NCBI GenBank assembly: GCA_023653785.1
Contig: JAMKCH010036069.1
Location: 122,430-186,429 of the forward strand
Length of the DNA: 64,000 nt
Origin: Ophioderma brevispina
Lineage: Eukaryota; Echinodermata; Ophiuroidea; Amphilepidida; Ophiodermatidae
Direction of reading: 5' to 3'
The notes below the pieces were generated by a model. The model made no database searches. It had not been told where the DNA came from and saw only the letters and a program-made list of their open reading frames with translations. A program made the position numbers and the translations under genes. Positions 1-12,180 of this stretch are shown here, piece after piece. Within the stretch, counting starts at the first letter, position 1. The number at the start of each line of letters is the position of its first letter.

Positions 1-840
1 AAGTTGAATTTTACACTTGCAGTCGTTTCGGAAGTGACAGTTAATATTGTTAACATGTTTCGGAAGTGACAAAGATGTTACCATGGCTTTTGTTGTAAAT
101 AATTGAGAAACTGACTCTAATTTTGCATTGCAACAACATATTCATTCTAATTATAAGGAGATACAAATAGACTTCGCAAGGTGTCACAAAAAAACAAAAT
201 TCTAAGGTGAAATATACTGTATAATTACGTATTATCTATGTTGCAGGGAAACTAACATTTGTTGTAAAAATTTTACAATCCACGTGAGACTCCTTGTGCA
301 AAGTTCTTCTAATGTTACTTCCTGAAACAAATTACACTTTTTAAGAAGATTTTCATGTATAAAATTCTTAGAACTTTGCAAATACACAGTCGTTTCGGAG
401 GTGACAAAGATGTTAACAAATCGTTTTCATGACCTGTGTTGATTAATAACACAGAAGCTGGTTATAATTTTGCATTTTAAACAGCTTATTCATTCTATTT
501 TACAAGTGGACGAATTCTTTAGGTTGACCAAAGAAAAGCATGCAGGACACTTGCATTACACAGAGGTTGCAGGCCAACAGTGTACTTGAACAAGCTGTAA
601 AATAAAAATAATAAGAAACATCACTTGGTGTGCTCACTTCTTGAGCATTGTGTTACTAAAAACATAACATTGGCATAAAAAACATCAAACTGTGTGTGGA
701 CGCTATTTACATGGACATGATTTGTGAAAAAATATAATTTTGGAGGGCCATGATTTGTGAAAAAGATATCATTTTGGAGGCAACATTTTGTTAACACAAA
801 TGAGAAAGGTTTATTATTGTCATCTGCAAGAACCATTAGA

Positions 841-1299
841 ACTTAGAATTTGTCATATTTTACAGTGTCTTTTTTTCCATTTCAAACTCATTTTCATTAA
901 TGTTTTCAATTTCTGATTTCCAGTTTTGTTGGAGTCTTTATTTAAATCATAGCCATGATTACCATTTCATAGCAAGTTTTGTTTCTTAAAAGATGTGATG
1001 TGTTGCTACAGTGTTAACAAATAATAACTAAAAAAAAGATGCTGCAGGTATTCCATGCCAAAACACGGAGTTCACCATATGTGATTTGCTTTTCATTTGC
1101 CATGCAGCTAGCTCCGATTTCCAAGGTCACAAGATCACCAAAAAAAATCCTGTTCTATTCTTATAGCCGCCTGTCAACGTTTATGACTGAGCAAAATTCA
1201 GTAATTGGGTTGACATCAAAACAATTAATGCCATATCTGCTGAAATTCTAACGTTCCAGCGCATTACCTGCTTCATTTGATGAGTACGGGATTACTCCC
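841..1299. other. AT-rich sequence with no recognised gene
   Basis: Short open frames here lack splice borders and protein-like composition. Nothing else stands out. Confidence 0.5.
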
Positions 1300-1640
1300 T
1301 TAACCCTAAAGCGCCCAGACGCAATGCGGAGCAACGAAAAACGTGGTACCGGGCGGAAAATGCTTTTCGTGGCATTAGGCCGTCAACAACTAGTTTTGTC
1401 GCGCAAATGACTCTAATTGCACCTCATTGTCTGGGCCGTCTTCCGGAAAATGACGCGATGTTCCTCTGATCTGGGCCTCTTTACGGAAAATGACGCGTGT
1501 TCCTCGTTGCATCTGGGCCGTCTTCCCGCGAAAATGACGCGATGTTCTTGTTGCACCTGGACGTAATTTCCTGTGAAAATGATGCGATGCTTTTCACTGC
1601 ATTTCGGCGGGTTTGCCCGCGAAGGCGCAATGCTTTTCAT
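1300..1640. repeat. GC-rich minisatellite, block A
   Basis: Degenerate units of about 45-50 bp carry a core like CTGGGCCGTCTTCCGGAAAA followed by TGACGCGATGTTC. Roughly six units can be counted. The block is much richer in G, C and CpG than its surroundings, and the open frames that cross it on both strands follow from the repeat. Confidence 0.85.
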
Positions 1641-1754
1641 CAGGCGGGTGACCACTGTTACAAATGCCATAGGACAATTCGATATCGATGTGATAGCGCC
1701 ATTTCGATAAGCTACTTTTAATTAGTCATAAACGCATTTCAGGACGGTAAAACC

Positions 1755-1825
1755 GAGCATGACGTAGCGTAATGGCGCCACGCACGACTATGACGTAGCG
1801 TAATAGCGCGACTCACGACTGGCGA
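1755..1825. repeat. Short duplicated segment containing ATGACGTAGCGTAAT
   Basis: ATGACGTAGCGTAATGGCGC is followed about 33 bp later by ATGACGTAGCGTAATAGCGC. It lies between the two minisatellite blocks. Confidence 0.7.
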
Positions 1826-1904
1826 ACCTATAAGCTGACAGATTTCATGCAGAGCAGTGGTGCAGTACGCATCCATTATTTATTTATTTATTTATGACCT
1901 GTTC

Positions 1905-2215
1905 TCATTGCATTCGCACGCGATGTTCCTCGTTGCATCTGGGACGTCTTCCGGAAAATGGCGCGATGCTCCTCGTTGCTCTGGGCCATCTCCGGGAAAA
2001 TGACGCGATGTCCATCGTTGCATCTGGGCCGTCTTCCGGGAAATTACGCGATGTTCTTCGTTGCGTGTGGGCCGTTAACGACTTTACGCTACTTATTCCT
2101 GTGCCGAGGAAAAACGGCTTGAGATGCAATGAAACGCATAATTTGTTTCTGTTGCATCTGGCCGTTAAAAATAAAAATATGATTGCACCTCGTTGCATTG
2201 GGCCGTTGGGTCGGC
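1905..2215. repeat. GC-rich minisatellite, block B
   Basis: Same unit as block A, with a core TCGTTGCATCTGGGCCGTCT then CCGGGAAAATGACGCGATG. About five units, more degenerate toward 2200. The two blocks are probably one array split by an unrelated 250-bp segment. Confidence 0.85.
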
Positions 2216-2239
2216 CAAAACGAACCCGGTCCGGGGTAG

Positions 2240-4200
2240 AGTAATCAAGTGATGATGTTACCTGTAACTAAAGCTTCAATGGTGATCCCCTTTAATTTTT
2301 CTAGGGAGCACTAGCAGGAATTATTCTGCTGAAGAGTTTTAAATGCTCTGCTGATTGTATGACCGGAGGAAAATATGATGCCTCTCAAAGGTTGGGAACC
2401 CTAAAGTTATCACTAAATTACCATCCCAACTCTTTTTTTATGTTTTGTGTTGATTGTACCTGAGTTAGATTTCTATTCTTTACATCTGATTAAAGCTACA
2501 CTTAAGTTATTGGAAATATTACATGTTTCAAATGCATTTTTCTCTGTATATATATTTAAAATGGGCTAGGTCCGATACCATGTAAGTATTAAAAATGTCA
2601 TGCCCTCGCATAATATAAGATATAATCTTTAACTTATAGTGCATAGAATGATAATAACCAGACATATCACTGTAATTTGTTTGAAAAAAGGAGTTTTGAC
2701 TATTAGTCCTAAGAACATAATATATAGAATATGATAGGATATGTAAACATTGTACTGTTGTAATTAAATTATTGGCAAATCATTTGGTGAGCAAAAAATA
2801 CAATACCATTTAGCATTTATAATACAATGTAAACTATGATATTTAGTGAAAGAAACTTCATCTGATGAAAAACAATGTCTCTTTCAAGAGCTGCATGGTG
2901 TGAATAGCAGTTCATGTTATTTTTATAGTGACTTCTTTTTTATTCAGGCCACCTTAATTAAGGGAACCTAACTTTAAGGAGAGCATAAAAATTTAGATTT
3001 CTTGCCTGATGATGAGCACAAACATGCAAATTTTAATACATTTAGAGCGTTTAGAGATCCTTCAGCAGCATGGATCAATAGCTGTGGGTGTCACCAAAAA
3101 TGGAAATACATAGTATTTTCACATGATGAGGGGCATTTCTACAAATCAAAATTGTTGGTATTGCTCAATTTGCACTAGCTGGTCAACAGACCTGTGCAGT
3201 ACAAAGTCATTTCTGATTTCCTTGCAGAGACAATGCACTTAAAATAGTAAAGTTTTTCATTTTGTGGTCAACTAAAATGTAATAATCTAACACATTTACA
3301 ATGTAAATATGAAGCAAGCATCAAAACAAAATTACAACATACTTTAAGATAATCCAATTACATACTTTTACGTACAATTAAACTCGTGCAAGAAACTAGA
3401 GGTCTCTGGTACATGTTATGCATTATGCATCCGTCCTGTCAAGTTTGGGTAATTTTAGTGACTTTTTCACATGGGTCACCATTTTTTTTGCCCTGTATCA
3501 TACAAGTAGGCACAGCAGTAATTTCATAAAAGTTAGAATTCTCAAGAGTCAAAATTGGAGTCAATCTCAAAAGTAAGGGTCAAAAACATTAAAGCAACAT
3601 AATATCACAAACTTAAAGGTCTAGGGGCATTTACCATTTCTATAATGGGGTCAGTGAAATTACTGCACAGGCATGCAGGAAATACATTTGAGTACGGTAT
3701 TTTAAGACCCTAGAGCAGCAGTGGTCCCTGCCAGTGTGCCCCTGAAAATGGGAAATTTAAATATTTCATAGCACAAGGAGAATTTTAAAGGAAAAATGTC
3801 AAAGTTATTCTTGTTTCTCAGTTTACACCATGGGTAAATAGCCCTGTGCTGATTTAGTTGCTTAAGATTTACATTTTGTTAAAATGGTACTTTGTTTTAT
3901 TGCAAATGCAAATGACTGAATTTTGCTCAGACTTTGTGAAACTTTGATGAACCATTCTATGAGAACAAATGGAATATATGGATTTCTGTTGGTGATCTCA
4001 GCTTAGAATTTAATCCCCAAGCAAGTCATGGCAAAACTCAAGATGTATGGTGAACTCTTTGTTTTGGCATGGAATGACCCTGCAGAGTAGTGCTAATTAG
4101 TTTTAACAAAAATATTTGTTGTGTTAAAACTTGTTACTTTGAATAATTAATGGCAACACAAGCTAAGGCCTTGCAATAATGTTGTATATACGCATGTTAA
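2240..4200. other. Intergenic, nothing recognised
   Basis: AT-rich, with many short homopolymers. No frame longer than 60 codons has credible splice borders, and I see no repeat structure. Confidence 0.5.
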
Positions 4201-5179
4201 CAAAAAATGTCACCTCCGAAACAACAGTGATTAGATTGGGTTATTTTCTCTAAAACATGCACAACATGTTGTTTGGTCAAAGCTTATACCCATTTTATTA
4301 TCTTAAGAGATTTAAGGAAATCATAATTTAGTTAAACAACAAACAATTCAGGCACATTACTGTAACAAAGACATGTTATGTGTCTGACATGTCTATTCAA
4401 ATGGCACAAAAAGTAACAAATAAACACGAATACACTGGTAATTAGTCAAATTTATCCAATCTGTATGTAATAAATCATTTTTATCATTTGAATATGTTTC
4501 TTTCCAAGGTAAAACAATCACCAGTCAAACACAGTAAGGCCTCCAAGCTCCAAATATGAGCAATTGGCATTGTTAACAAATTATGTCATCTCCGAGACAA
4601 ACAATTTCAGTCTCAGGGAAATTTTAAAAGTTGACTTGTGCAGCACCTTGGTGAGTGGCATCCTATCATGATGAGCATCACTACTAATCACTACAACAGA
4701 GATATCAGCAGCAAGAGATTTCTATTAAGCAAGTAAAGCTGATATGTTTAACTTAACTGTTTCGGAAGTGACAAATGTGTTTCGGAGGTGACAGGTGCTA
4801 ACAGAAGGTATGCAGTGTTGTATAATTGGAAATATGTTGGGTATTTTTACAACTTTTATTCAAGTAAGTTGTTAAGGCATGTTCAACATTTAAAGAAGTT
4901 CAAACATGGCCATTGTATCTCTTTAAAAAATAAACACTATCAGCTCATTGTTGCGGAAGTGACGAAAATGTTAACGGAAAAGTTAACATTGAATTTGAAT
5001 TGCGCACAAAATTTTAAGAGGCGAAGGATCAAAATTCTTTTGCAACTAAATGCAAGCCATACTGGTAGTTGTTGCAATAACCAAAAACAGAGAGAATTCT
5101 AATTAAATAATAAGGGTAAAGTTGGTTATTAAATAGGCATCATGTGTTAACGGAAAATGTCACCTCCGAAACGGTGAAT

Positions 5180-6117
5180 TGCAACGACCTGTCTCTGGAA
5201 ATGAGAAGCAAGAAAAGTGGAAACAAAATAGCATGTAGGTTGGACACTTGTCTATAATAATAATAAAACAAAACTGGGAATTCAATGCGGGGGAAAACAG
5301 GTACAGGCTTGAGAAAAAATAGATGTAATTTGGGGTACAACCAAAAGTGCCAATTTTGACCACATAAATGGCCACCAAATCCAAAAGAAAAAAGTCAGGA
5401 GGGTTTGTTAAGCTGAGCTGAGCTCGCACCTATATAGGATTGTTACACAGCAAAATATCTTTGAAATTCTTCATTGAATTAGTGAGATACATATCATGAA
5501 GTGTCATATGAAAGTTACACCAATGATTGTGAAAATGGCCATAACTTAATTTAAGTGCAGGTGTTCAGTAAAATTTTTAAATTCTTAGACGGGAATTTCA
5601 TCATCTTGCGAAAATGATTGCAAATCTGAAACAACCATAACAGATAAGTATAGGGAAGGATATTTAAAAAGCTCTTAGTCTGAGCAGTTCAAATATAGTA
5701 TCTTTTTGGACAGGGGGGTATAATACAAAAAAGTAGGTGAAGTTGTTGAAGTTAATTTTCCCAAAAAAAATTGGAAACATTTGCTGCTTGACTGGCTTTA
5801 ACTTTGTTGCACGTCACCCTACTTTTAGAAAAGTAGCATTTTTGGAATCCTTGTGAAATTTTTCCTTTCAGAAAATGTATATATTGATATACTAGGGTGA
5901 ACAGAAAATGTCTATAATACTTTCATTGAAAAATGACGCGATTTAAGAGGAAAGATTTTTGGCATATGTGCACCGAGAAATTGCCCACCTCAAAACGCAT
6001 GCCTTATACTTTTTCGATCTCGAGTTTGGGGGTGAGTCATGACGAGACTATTCGATATGCGGCCCATGTCATAGGTGTGCAACTTTAGCAGTTTACACTT
6101 TGGGACCACCCCAGAGG
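5180..6117. other. Intergenic, nothing recognised
   Basis: AT-rich sequence without a supported gene, repeat or palindrome. Confidence 0.45.
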
Positions 6118-6382
6118 TGTTTGAATAAATACCATGATGCATAGCAAGGTACCTATACCGTCATACTAAACACATTCAGTAACTTAGGGATAAAAAGTAG
6201 TCCAACGTTAAGAACACAAGACATTTCTAATCATACTAAAAATCCTAAGATAACGTTTGGGACTAAAAAATGAGCGTAAAGTCAGGGGTTTTATGTGTTA
6301 AGAAAGGATTTTATGGGATCACATGACTTATCTATTGAAGTGAAATTTCCCAAAACTGGTGCATTGTGGGATTGACTCAAAA
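6118..6382 (+). mobile_element. MITE family R, copy 1
   Basis: This segment matches 31727-31975 and 45470-45967. Shared blocks are a start like TTGAATcAATcCCATgATG, an inner ACTTAGGGATAAAAAGT, a middle like TTTTATGTGTTA, and an end GCATTGTGGGATTGACTCAA. Start and end are inverted complements of each other, so it is a non-autonomous DNA element with terminal inverted repeats. The left end is worn in this copy. Confidence 0.8.
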
Positions 6383-6639
6383 CCACCCTCTAGACAACCC
6401 TGTGTAAAAATAGAGAGGGCTGGAAGATCATTGTAGGCAGGGTGGGGAAAAAAATGATTTTTTTTCCTGGAAGACGTTTCCGATCATGGCCGATTTCCCG
6501 CGACACATTAGTGGTGAGGGGGGAGGTGGGTGTCGGGGGGAGACTCAATATGTGGACTTATTTGGTTTGATCCACCACTGAAAGAACCAGGGGAGCACCG
6601 GGGAAGAATTTAATGTTGTGGGGTGTAATGGTATTTGTA

Positions 6640-6930
6640 TTTACAATATCTTAAATTAAGCTTTGTTTCCAGTAGTCTTTTTATAAGGACGAATGATTAT
6701 CTTATGGCCAAATGACTCGACCAAGTTAAATTCATAATGAGAAAAATCCCTAAATTAGTAAAAATATGATTAATTTATTCAATTTGGCAACAGATTTTGA
6801 AAAAAAAATCTGTGGACATTTTAACTTTGGGCCCTTACGAGGTCGGGAAAGGGGTGAACCGCAAATTTTTGCGTATTTTCACATTTTCCAAGAATTGTAA
6901 ACCGGCTGACAACAAAGTGGTGGACCACGT
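6640..6930. repeat. Solo fragment of the 696-bp repeat family
   Basis: It begins ATCTTAAATTAAGCTTTG and includes GGTCGGGAAAGGGGTGAACC, the same order of blocks as the array at 10070-11865. A further fragment is at 40470-40650. This copy has more indels than the array units, so it is probably older. Confidence 0.85.
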
Positions 6931-7365
6931 GCCACACCAGAACTGAAGCAAAAACACAGAATTCGATCAATGTTTATTTAGATCATTGAGAAAAACAACT
7001 TTTCAATGAAAACTTTCAATACCCTTGTTGTGGTATATTTTGCCGACTTAGATAATTAAATATAATGCGACACTGGTTAAAAGTCGGGAGATAAGTGATG
7101 TTGGAAAGTCATTTTTCTACTGTTTCATAATGATAAATTGAAAAAAAATTTGGTCACAGAGTGCTTGATTGCTTAGGGAATGTTTCTTGGTCAAAATGCT
7201 AGCCCTGGAAATTCATTTTTATGCTCATTTATTTGATCAACTGATGAAAATTTCCCGGGAGTCGGCAGGATTTCCCGGAAGGAGCTTCCCGATTTCCACA
7301 TTTTTTCCCGGCCTGATTGTAGGCATTTGCACTTAAATGTCCCTACAAGGCCTTCCTCCACTATC

Positions 7366-7705
7366 TTAAAGGGGCATTTCGTGATCCACAGCCTCGTCCC
7401 CCCGACTTACCTCAAAAAAGTTGAGATATTCATATCATCTGAACCATTAACATTAGTAATCCAGGTTTGCCAAATCTTACGTGCAAATTCGGTCATGTCT
7501 GTAAGAAATTCGCAATTTTGTATTTTCTGTCCGGACAGAAATTATAGCACAGTGGTCTATGGGACCGTGGGAAACGAGCATTTGCTCATAACGCAAAACC
7601 GCAAAGTCGGGATCAGCTAAAAAGTTGTGAATAAGCTTTTCTCAAGGATATCTAGTGAACAATGAATAAAACAGAAGGTGCTGGAATCACGAAATGCACC
7701 TTTAA
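7366..7705. mobile_element. 340-bp MITE with TTAAAGGxGCATTTCGTGAT termini
   Basis: The left end TTAAAGGGGCATTTCGTGAT is mirrored by ATCACGAAATGCACCTTTAA at the right end. The interior is unique apart from a partial second copy at 51403-51630, which shares the end and a block around CCAAATCTTgC. There is no coding capacity. The terminal TTAA might be a target duplication or part of the element. Confidence 0.88.
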
Positions 7706-7942
7706 CCAAGTTCCTTCTCTTTGTATTTCAGGGGACACTCCGGTCCCAATGGTCAAAATCTGGTCAATCAGCTGTCAACCTGAAAAACATGTATTTTTGT
7801 TTTCATCTGCCATTATAACCCTGTTGAGCCCATCAGTTTGAATTGTTTTATTTTGTTGAGATATTTAGTGATGCTTTTCAAACATGTAAAAACCAAAGTA
7901 GTGAAAAGCCTTTTAAAAGGACTTAGAACCATGTCAAAAGTT

Positions 7943-8727
7943 GTGGCAGGATGTGATATTTTCCGTTCACATTTGTATGCAGTATTCATTCATACCCAGA
8001 TACACCAAAAGATTATACTTGTGGTATTTTATTTCATAATTACATTAATAACCCTTCAAGATTATACAATACAAAAAATTAGATGTCTGGTTATAAAACT
8101 TGCAAAGTTACACTTAAATGAATCCTTGTTCACATTTTTCCGTTCACAAATTTGTCACGTCCAACATTTATGGCAGAAGGCCTGCTCTGTGTATGAAATG
8201 GATTCCATCTTTATGAGACTTATTTTGCAATTTAGTACTTTCACTATACTATCAAATTATATTAACAGTTTGGACAACTATTCTAAGGTGTCTTTGCTTT
8301 ACCGATGAGAAGTTTTCCGTTCACATGGCAGGACGTGACGTGGGTTTGTCACGTCCAGCCACTTTAGTTGTAATATTGTAAAATAATAGGTCTGCAACTT
8401 CTATTTTATAGTATGTTTAAAGTTGTTACATGGGCTTGTGAATGAAAAGGTCACTTTGAAGTATTGTCAGTTTTAGTCTGTTTTCAAAAAATGGAATTCT
8501 GTTCACAGTGGAAATTGTCACGTCCTGCCAACATTCAACAACGCAACCATACAAACTAACAGCTTTTGAATATTAGGGAAAAGGCATAAGGGTTAACACA
8601 AGCATTGTTTTTTAAAATTTTAAACATGTTCAAGGGCTTAAAATGAATAGGTTTTTTGTTTTTTACGTTAATGGCCAAAATATAGGATTTTAGGTCCAAC
8701 TTCTGTTCACATGTCACATCCTGGCAC
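7943..8727. repeat. Cluster of TTCCGTTCACA and GTCACGTCCTGCC motifs
   Basis: Five sites about 170-210 bp apart combine a TTCACA motif (TTTTCCGTTCACA or TTCTGTTCACA) with a CACGTCC motif (GTCACGTCCTGCC, or its complement GGCAGGACGTGAC). They lie near 7943-7972, 8137-8165, 8314-8360, 8498-8530 and 8701-8727. Sequence between the sites is AT-rich and not repeated. A 156-codon plus-strand frame at 7838-8308 crosses three sites and is unlikely to be a gene. Confidence 0.75.
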
Positions 8728-8819
8728 AAACACATATAAAGGCTCAGTTTCTGCCAATTCACTGAGTGAGATTTGCTGGCATTCACACACATATATTTTT
8801 CCTAACTAGGAGTAATTAC

Positions 8820-10069
8820 CTATGGAAATTACTCCACTCTACTATTGTTCTTATTTTTTGAAAAATACCTTTTTATGTCAAAACCTGTTTTTGGCCCAAA
8901 TAGAGTAAAATTTTATAAAATGGCATAATTTTAAGCTAACATGTTCATATGTCAGCCAACCTGCCACAAATGCATGTAAGAAATAAATGATTAGGACAAT
9001 TCTAATTTCTTTTGGTAATTAAATAATTTTCCATTCAAATTATTAGATTTTCACCAAAATTGCTCAAAACAATGTTTAACAATTAAAAAAAAAAAAAAAA
9101 GCAATAAGGAGCAAAGATTAAGCTCATAAGACCTATTTTTTTCTTTAATTCTAAACTGTTTCGCACACAGGAAAATAAAATGAAGCTTGATACTGGGTTT
9201 GAAAAAATGAACCCCCGGTGTTGACAAAAGTTGCTTCTACCTATGAAACAGCTTCTAGCGTTGGATTGCGCCGCCAAATGATCGTGTGCTTTAGCTGCAA
9301 TTCCGAGGTCAACGCAATGCCGTTTTTCTTTCTTCTCGGGTGCAAAACCGACCAGTGCCGTGGCACCACTCACACTTGAGATCGAACAGAATATAAACTA
9401 GTTGTTGTCATCACTCATAACGTGTTTGCATGCTGAGGGCATGACTGGCTTGCGTACTGTCGTAACTTAAGACGCGCATTGAGGAAAATAGACATTTGTA
9501 TACAGTATACATGTTGAAGGAGGTGGTGGCAGAATACTATTCATCCCCCTTTTTGCGGAGCACTTCGGGCTCTTTTTGGGGTTAACTAGTATCTAGGGGT
9601 AGAATTATCAGAAAAAAATAAAAATAGAAATTTATCAACAAAATTCAAAATCATGGTTGGTAAGAAGAATTTTGTAGTAGTAGGAGAGGTTGCTTAATAC
9701 TTAACCTAGGACTAGAAATAACAAGTTATAGTAAAAATGTGTCCTTAAACTGAACTATAAAGCACAGGAATTAGCTCCAAAACTGGTGACCACCACTGGC
9801 AACTGCACTGAACTATTGGGCCCACTGAAAGCCTGGCTGTGGTTTTGCCAAAGATAATGTTTGTTTTGCGTGGATGAGTGAACATGGAATACAATGACAA
9901 GGATTTGTCAACACAATGTTGGCATTCTTTGGCATGGTTAGAACAAGGGTGTCTATTCTTCCATTCGGTCCCTGATAAGAGGAATAGGTTTTGTCTCTAT
10001 TAGTAGAAGAACCAGCTGTCATATCCCCTTGACCAAACTCCTGGAGACAAAGATTTAAGGTGTCTTGGT
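8820..10069. other. Intergenic with a poly(A) run and one GC-richer patch
   Basis: A run of 17 A lies near 9085-9101. A CpG-richer patch at 9215-9375 carries a minus-strand open frame of about 45 codons that ends at a GTAGAA donor-like site, but it has no ATG and no partner exon. Nothing else is recognised. Confidence 0.4.
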
Positions 10070-11865
10070 TCCCTGATCGTGTTGAAGGTTTTTTGACTTG
10101 GGCTTGCCGCATTCAATGTCCCGGCATTTTGGGGAAGGGGCAAATAAAGTTAACACGGGGGTAAAAATTGAGACTGTCGCCATTGAATAAATATGCATGT
10201 CAAATTACTTACCTCCCTTTTTAATACGGAATCTAAAATGTAAGTTTCTTATAAGATCTATCCGACTTCAATGTGGACGCTCTGGCCAAAAATGTCCAAG
10301 GCATGCACTTTCATCAATGCAAAATTGTTTAACTACCGAGTTTAAAGATGTAAGTGTCTAAATATATGTTTTTGTGGATAACAAAATTCAATTGTGCAAC
10401 TTTTATAGTGCAAAATGTCAGTCTTGACCTTGAAAATGGCAAAAATGGCCTGAAATAAGCCGCATAATGTAATTTTATTTATTATTTTACAAAATATCTT
10501 AAATTAAGCTTTGTTTCCAGTAGTCTTTAAAAATCGGACGAATGATTATCTTATGGCCAAATGACTCAACCAATGTTAAAATTCATAATGAGAAAATCCC
10601 TAAATTTAGTAAAAATATGATAATTTATTCAATTTGGCAACACTATTTTTGAAAAAAAATCATGTGACCACATTTTAAATTTGGGCCCTGTACTAGGTCG
10701 GGAAAGGGGTGAACCGCGTAATTTTGCGTATTTTCACATTTTCCAAGAATTGTAAACAGGCTGAAAGTTCCCTGATCGATGTTGAAGGTTTTTGACTTGG
10801 GCTCGCCGCTTCAATGTTCCGGCATTTTGGGGAAGGGGCAAATAAAGTTAACACGGGGGTAAAAATTGAGAACTGTCGCAATTGAATAAATATGCATGTC
10901 AAATTACTCGCCTTTTTATACGGAATCTAAAAATGTATAGTTTCTTATAGATCTATCCGACTTCAAATGTGGACGCTCTGGCCAAAAATGTCCAAAGGTC
11001 AATGCACTTTCAGTCAAGGTCAAATTGTTAATACCGATTTTAAAGATGTAAGTGTCTAAATATATGTTTTTGTGCATAACAAAATTCAATTTTGCAACTT
11101 TTAATAGTTCAAATGTCAGTCTTGACCTTGAAATGCAAAATGGCCTGAAATAGCCGCCATAATGTAATGTTATTTAGTATTTTACTAAAATATCTTAAAT
11201 TAAGCTTTGTTTCCAGTAGTCTTTAAAAATAGGACGAATGATTATCTTATGGCCAAATGACTCAACCAATGTTAAAATTCATAATGAGAAAATCCCTAAA
11301 TTTAGTAAAAATATGATAATTTATTCAATTTGGCAACACTATTTTTGAAAAAAAATCATGTGACCACATTTTAAATTTGGGCCCTGTACTAGGTCGGGAA
11401 AGGGGTGAACCGCGTAATTTTGCGTATTTTCACATTTTCCAAGAATTGTAAACAGGCTGAAAGTTCCCTGATCGATGTTGAAGGTTTTTGACTTGGGCTT
11501 GCCGCTTCAATGTTCCGGCATTTTGGGGAAGGGGCAAATAAAGTTAACACGGGGGTAAAAATTGAGAACTGTCGCAATTGAATTAATATGCATGTCAAAT
11601 TACTCGCCTTTTCATACGGAATCTAAAAATGTATAGTTTCTTATAGATCCGACTTCAAATGGGGACTCTCTGGCCAAAAATGTCCAAAGGTCAATGCACT
11701 TTCAGTCAAGGTCAAATTGTTAATATAAACCGATTTTAAAGATGTAAGTGTCTAAATATATGTTTTTGTGCATGACAAATTCAATTTTACAACTTTTAAT
11801 AGTTCAAATGTCAGTCTTGACCTTGAAATGCAAAATGGCCTGAAATAGCCGCCATTTGGAAACGG
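10070..11865. repeat. Tandem array with a 696-bp unit
   Basis: Two full units (about 10490-11185 and 11186-11865) are nearly identical and are preceded by a partial unit from about 10070. Each carries, in order, ATCTTAAATTAAGCTTTG, GGTCGGGAAAGGGGTGAACC, a GATGTTGAAGGTTTTTGACT block and a CAGTCTTGACCTTGAAAT block. The identical 69-codon minus-strand frames at 10693-10902 and 11389-11598 come from the repeat and are not evidence of a gene. The high identity suggests recent amplification or haplotype duplication in the assembly. Confidence 0.92.
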
Positions 11866-12180
11866 CCCAATGCTGTTTTGTCAACGTAACCAACTTGTAT
11901 GAACTTTTTACATTATTAATAACCTTCAGTCCAAACCTAACCAAAAATAATGTTTCCAATTTTGGTAGATTGGTTATTTTGTCATGGTTGCCCCCAAAAG
12001 TTTGGTCACGTGTGTGACCTTCTGATGGTCACAAACGTGACCGAACTTTCTTTTCCCCCAATGACAAAATAACCAATCAGGTGAAGGTGGATTATTATTT
12101 TGATTAGGCTTAGACTCAAGGTTATTAATAATGTAAAAGGTAATAACAGAATTGGTTATGTTGACAAAACAGAATTGGGT
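11866..12180. repeat. Fold-back element, arms about 145 bp
   Basis: CCCAATgCTGTTTTGTCAAC at the left is mirrored by GTTGACAAAACAGAATTGGG at the right. Complementarity runs inward through TTTTACATTATTAATAACCT and TTGGTTATTTTGTCAT to a centre of TCACGTGTGTGACC and GGTCACAAACGTGACC. It directly abuts the end of the 696-bp array. No coding capacity. Confidence 0.9.

Larger units (their letters stand above)
26..5171. repeat. Cluster of nine dispersed 14-bp motifs (TTTCGGARGTGACA)
   Basis: The motif TTTCGGARGTGACA, or a one- to three-base variant, occurs on the plus strand at 26-39, 58-71, 393-406, 4760-4773, 4780-4793 and 4951-4964. It occurs on the minus strand at 4209-4222, 4584-4597 and 5158-5171. 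Most copies are followed or preceded by GTTAAC. The sequence between copies is AT-rich and not obviously repeated, so this is not an ordinary tandem array. Known repeat families with this layout do not come to mind. It could be the remains of several nested short elements that share one terminus. Confidence 0.75.

Noticed and set aside
7838..8308. 156-codon plus-strand open frame
   Set aside because: It crosses three copies of the dispersed TTCCGTTCACA/GTCACGTCC motif, is rich in Ile, Leu and Phe as expected of AT-rich DNA, and has no domain or splice context.
9215..9373. Minus-strand frame with a GTAGAA donor-like end in a CpG-richer patch
   Set aside because: It has no ATG (the frame opens at GTG), no partner exon and no recognised motif. 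It could be an exon, but the evidence is too thin.
10693..11598. Two identical 69-codon minus-strand frames
   Set aside because: They are the same piece of the 696-bp tandem unit. Identity reflects the repeat, not selection on a protein.
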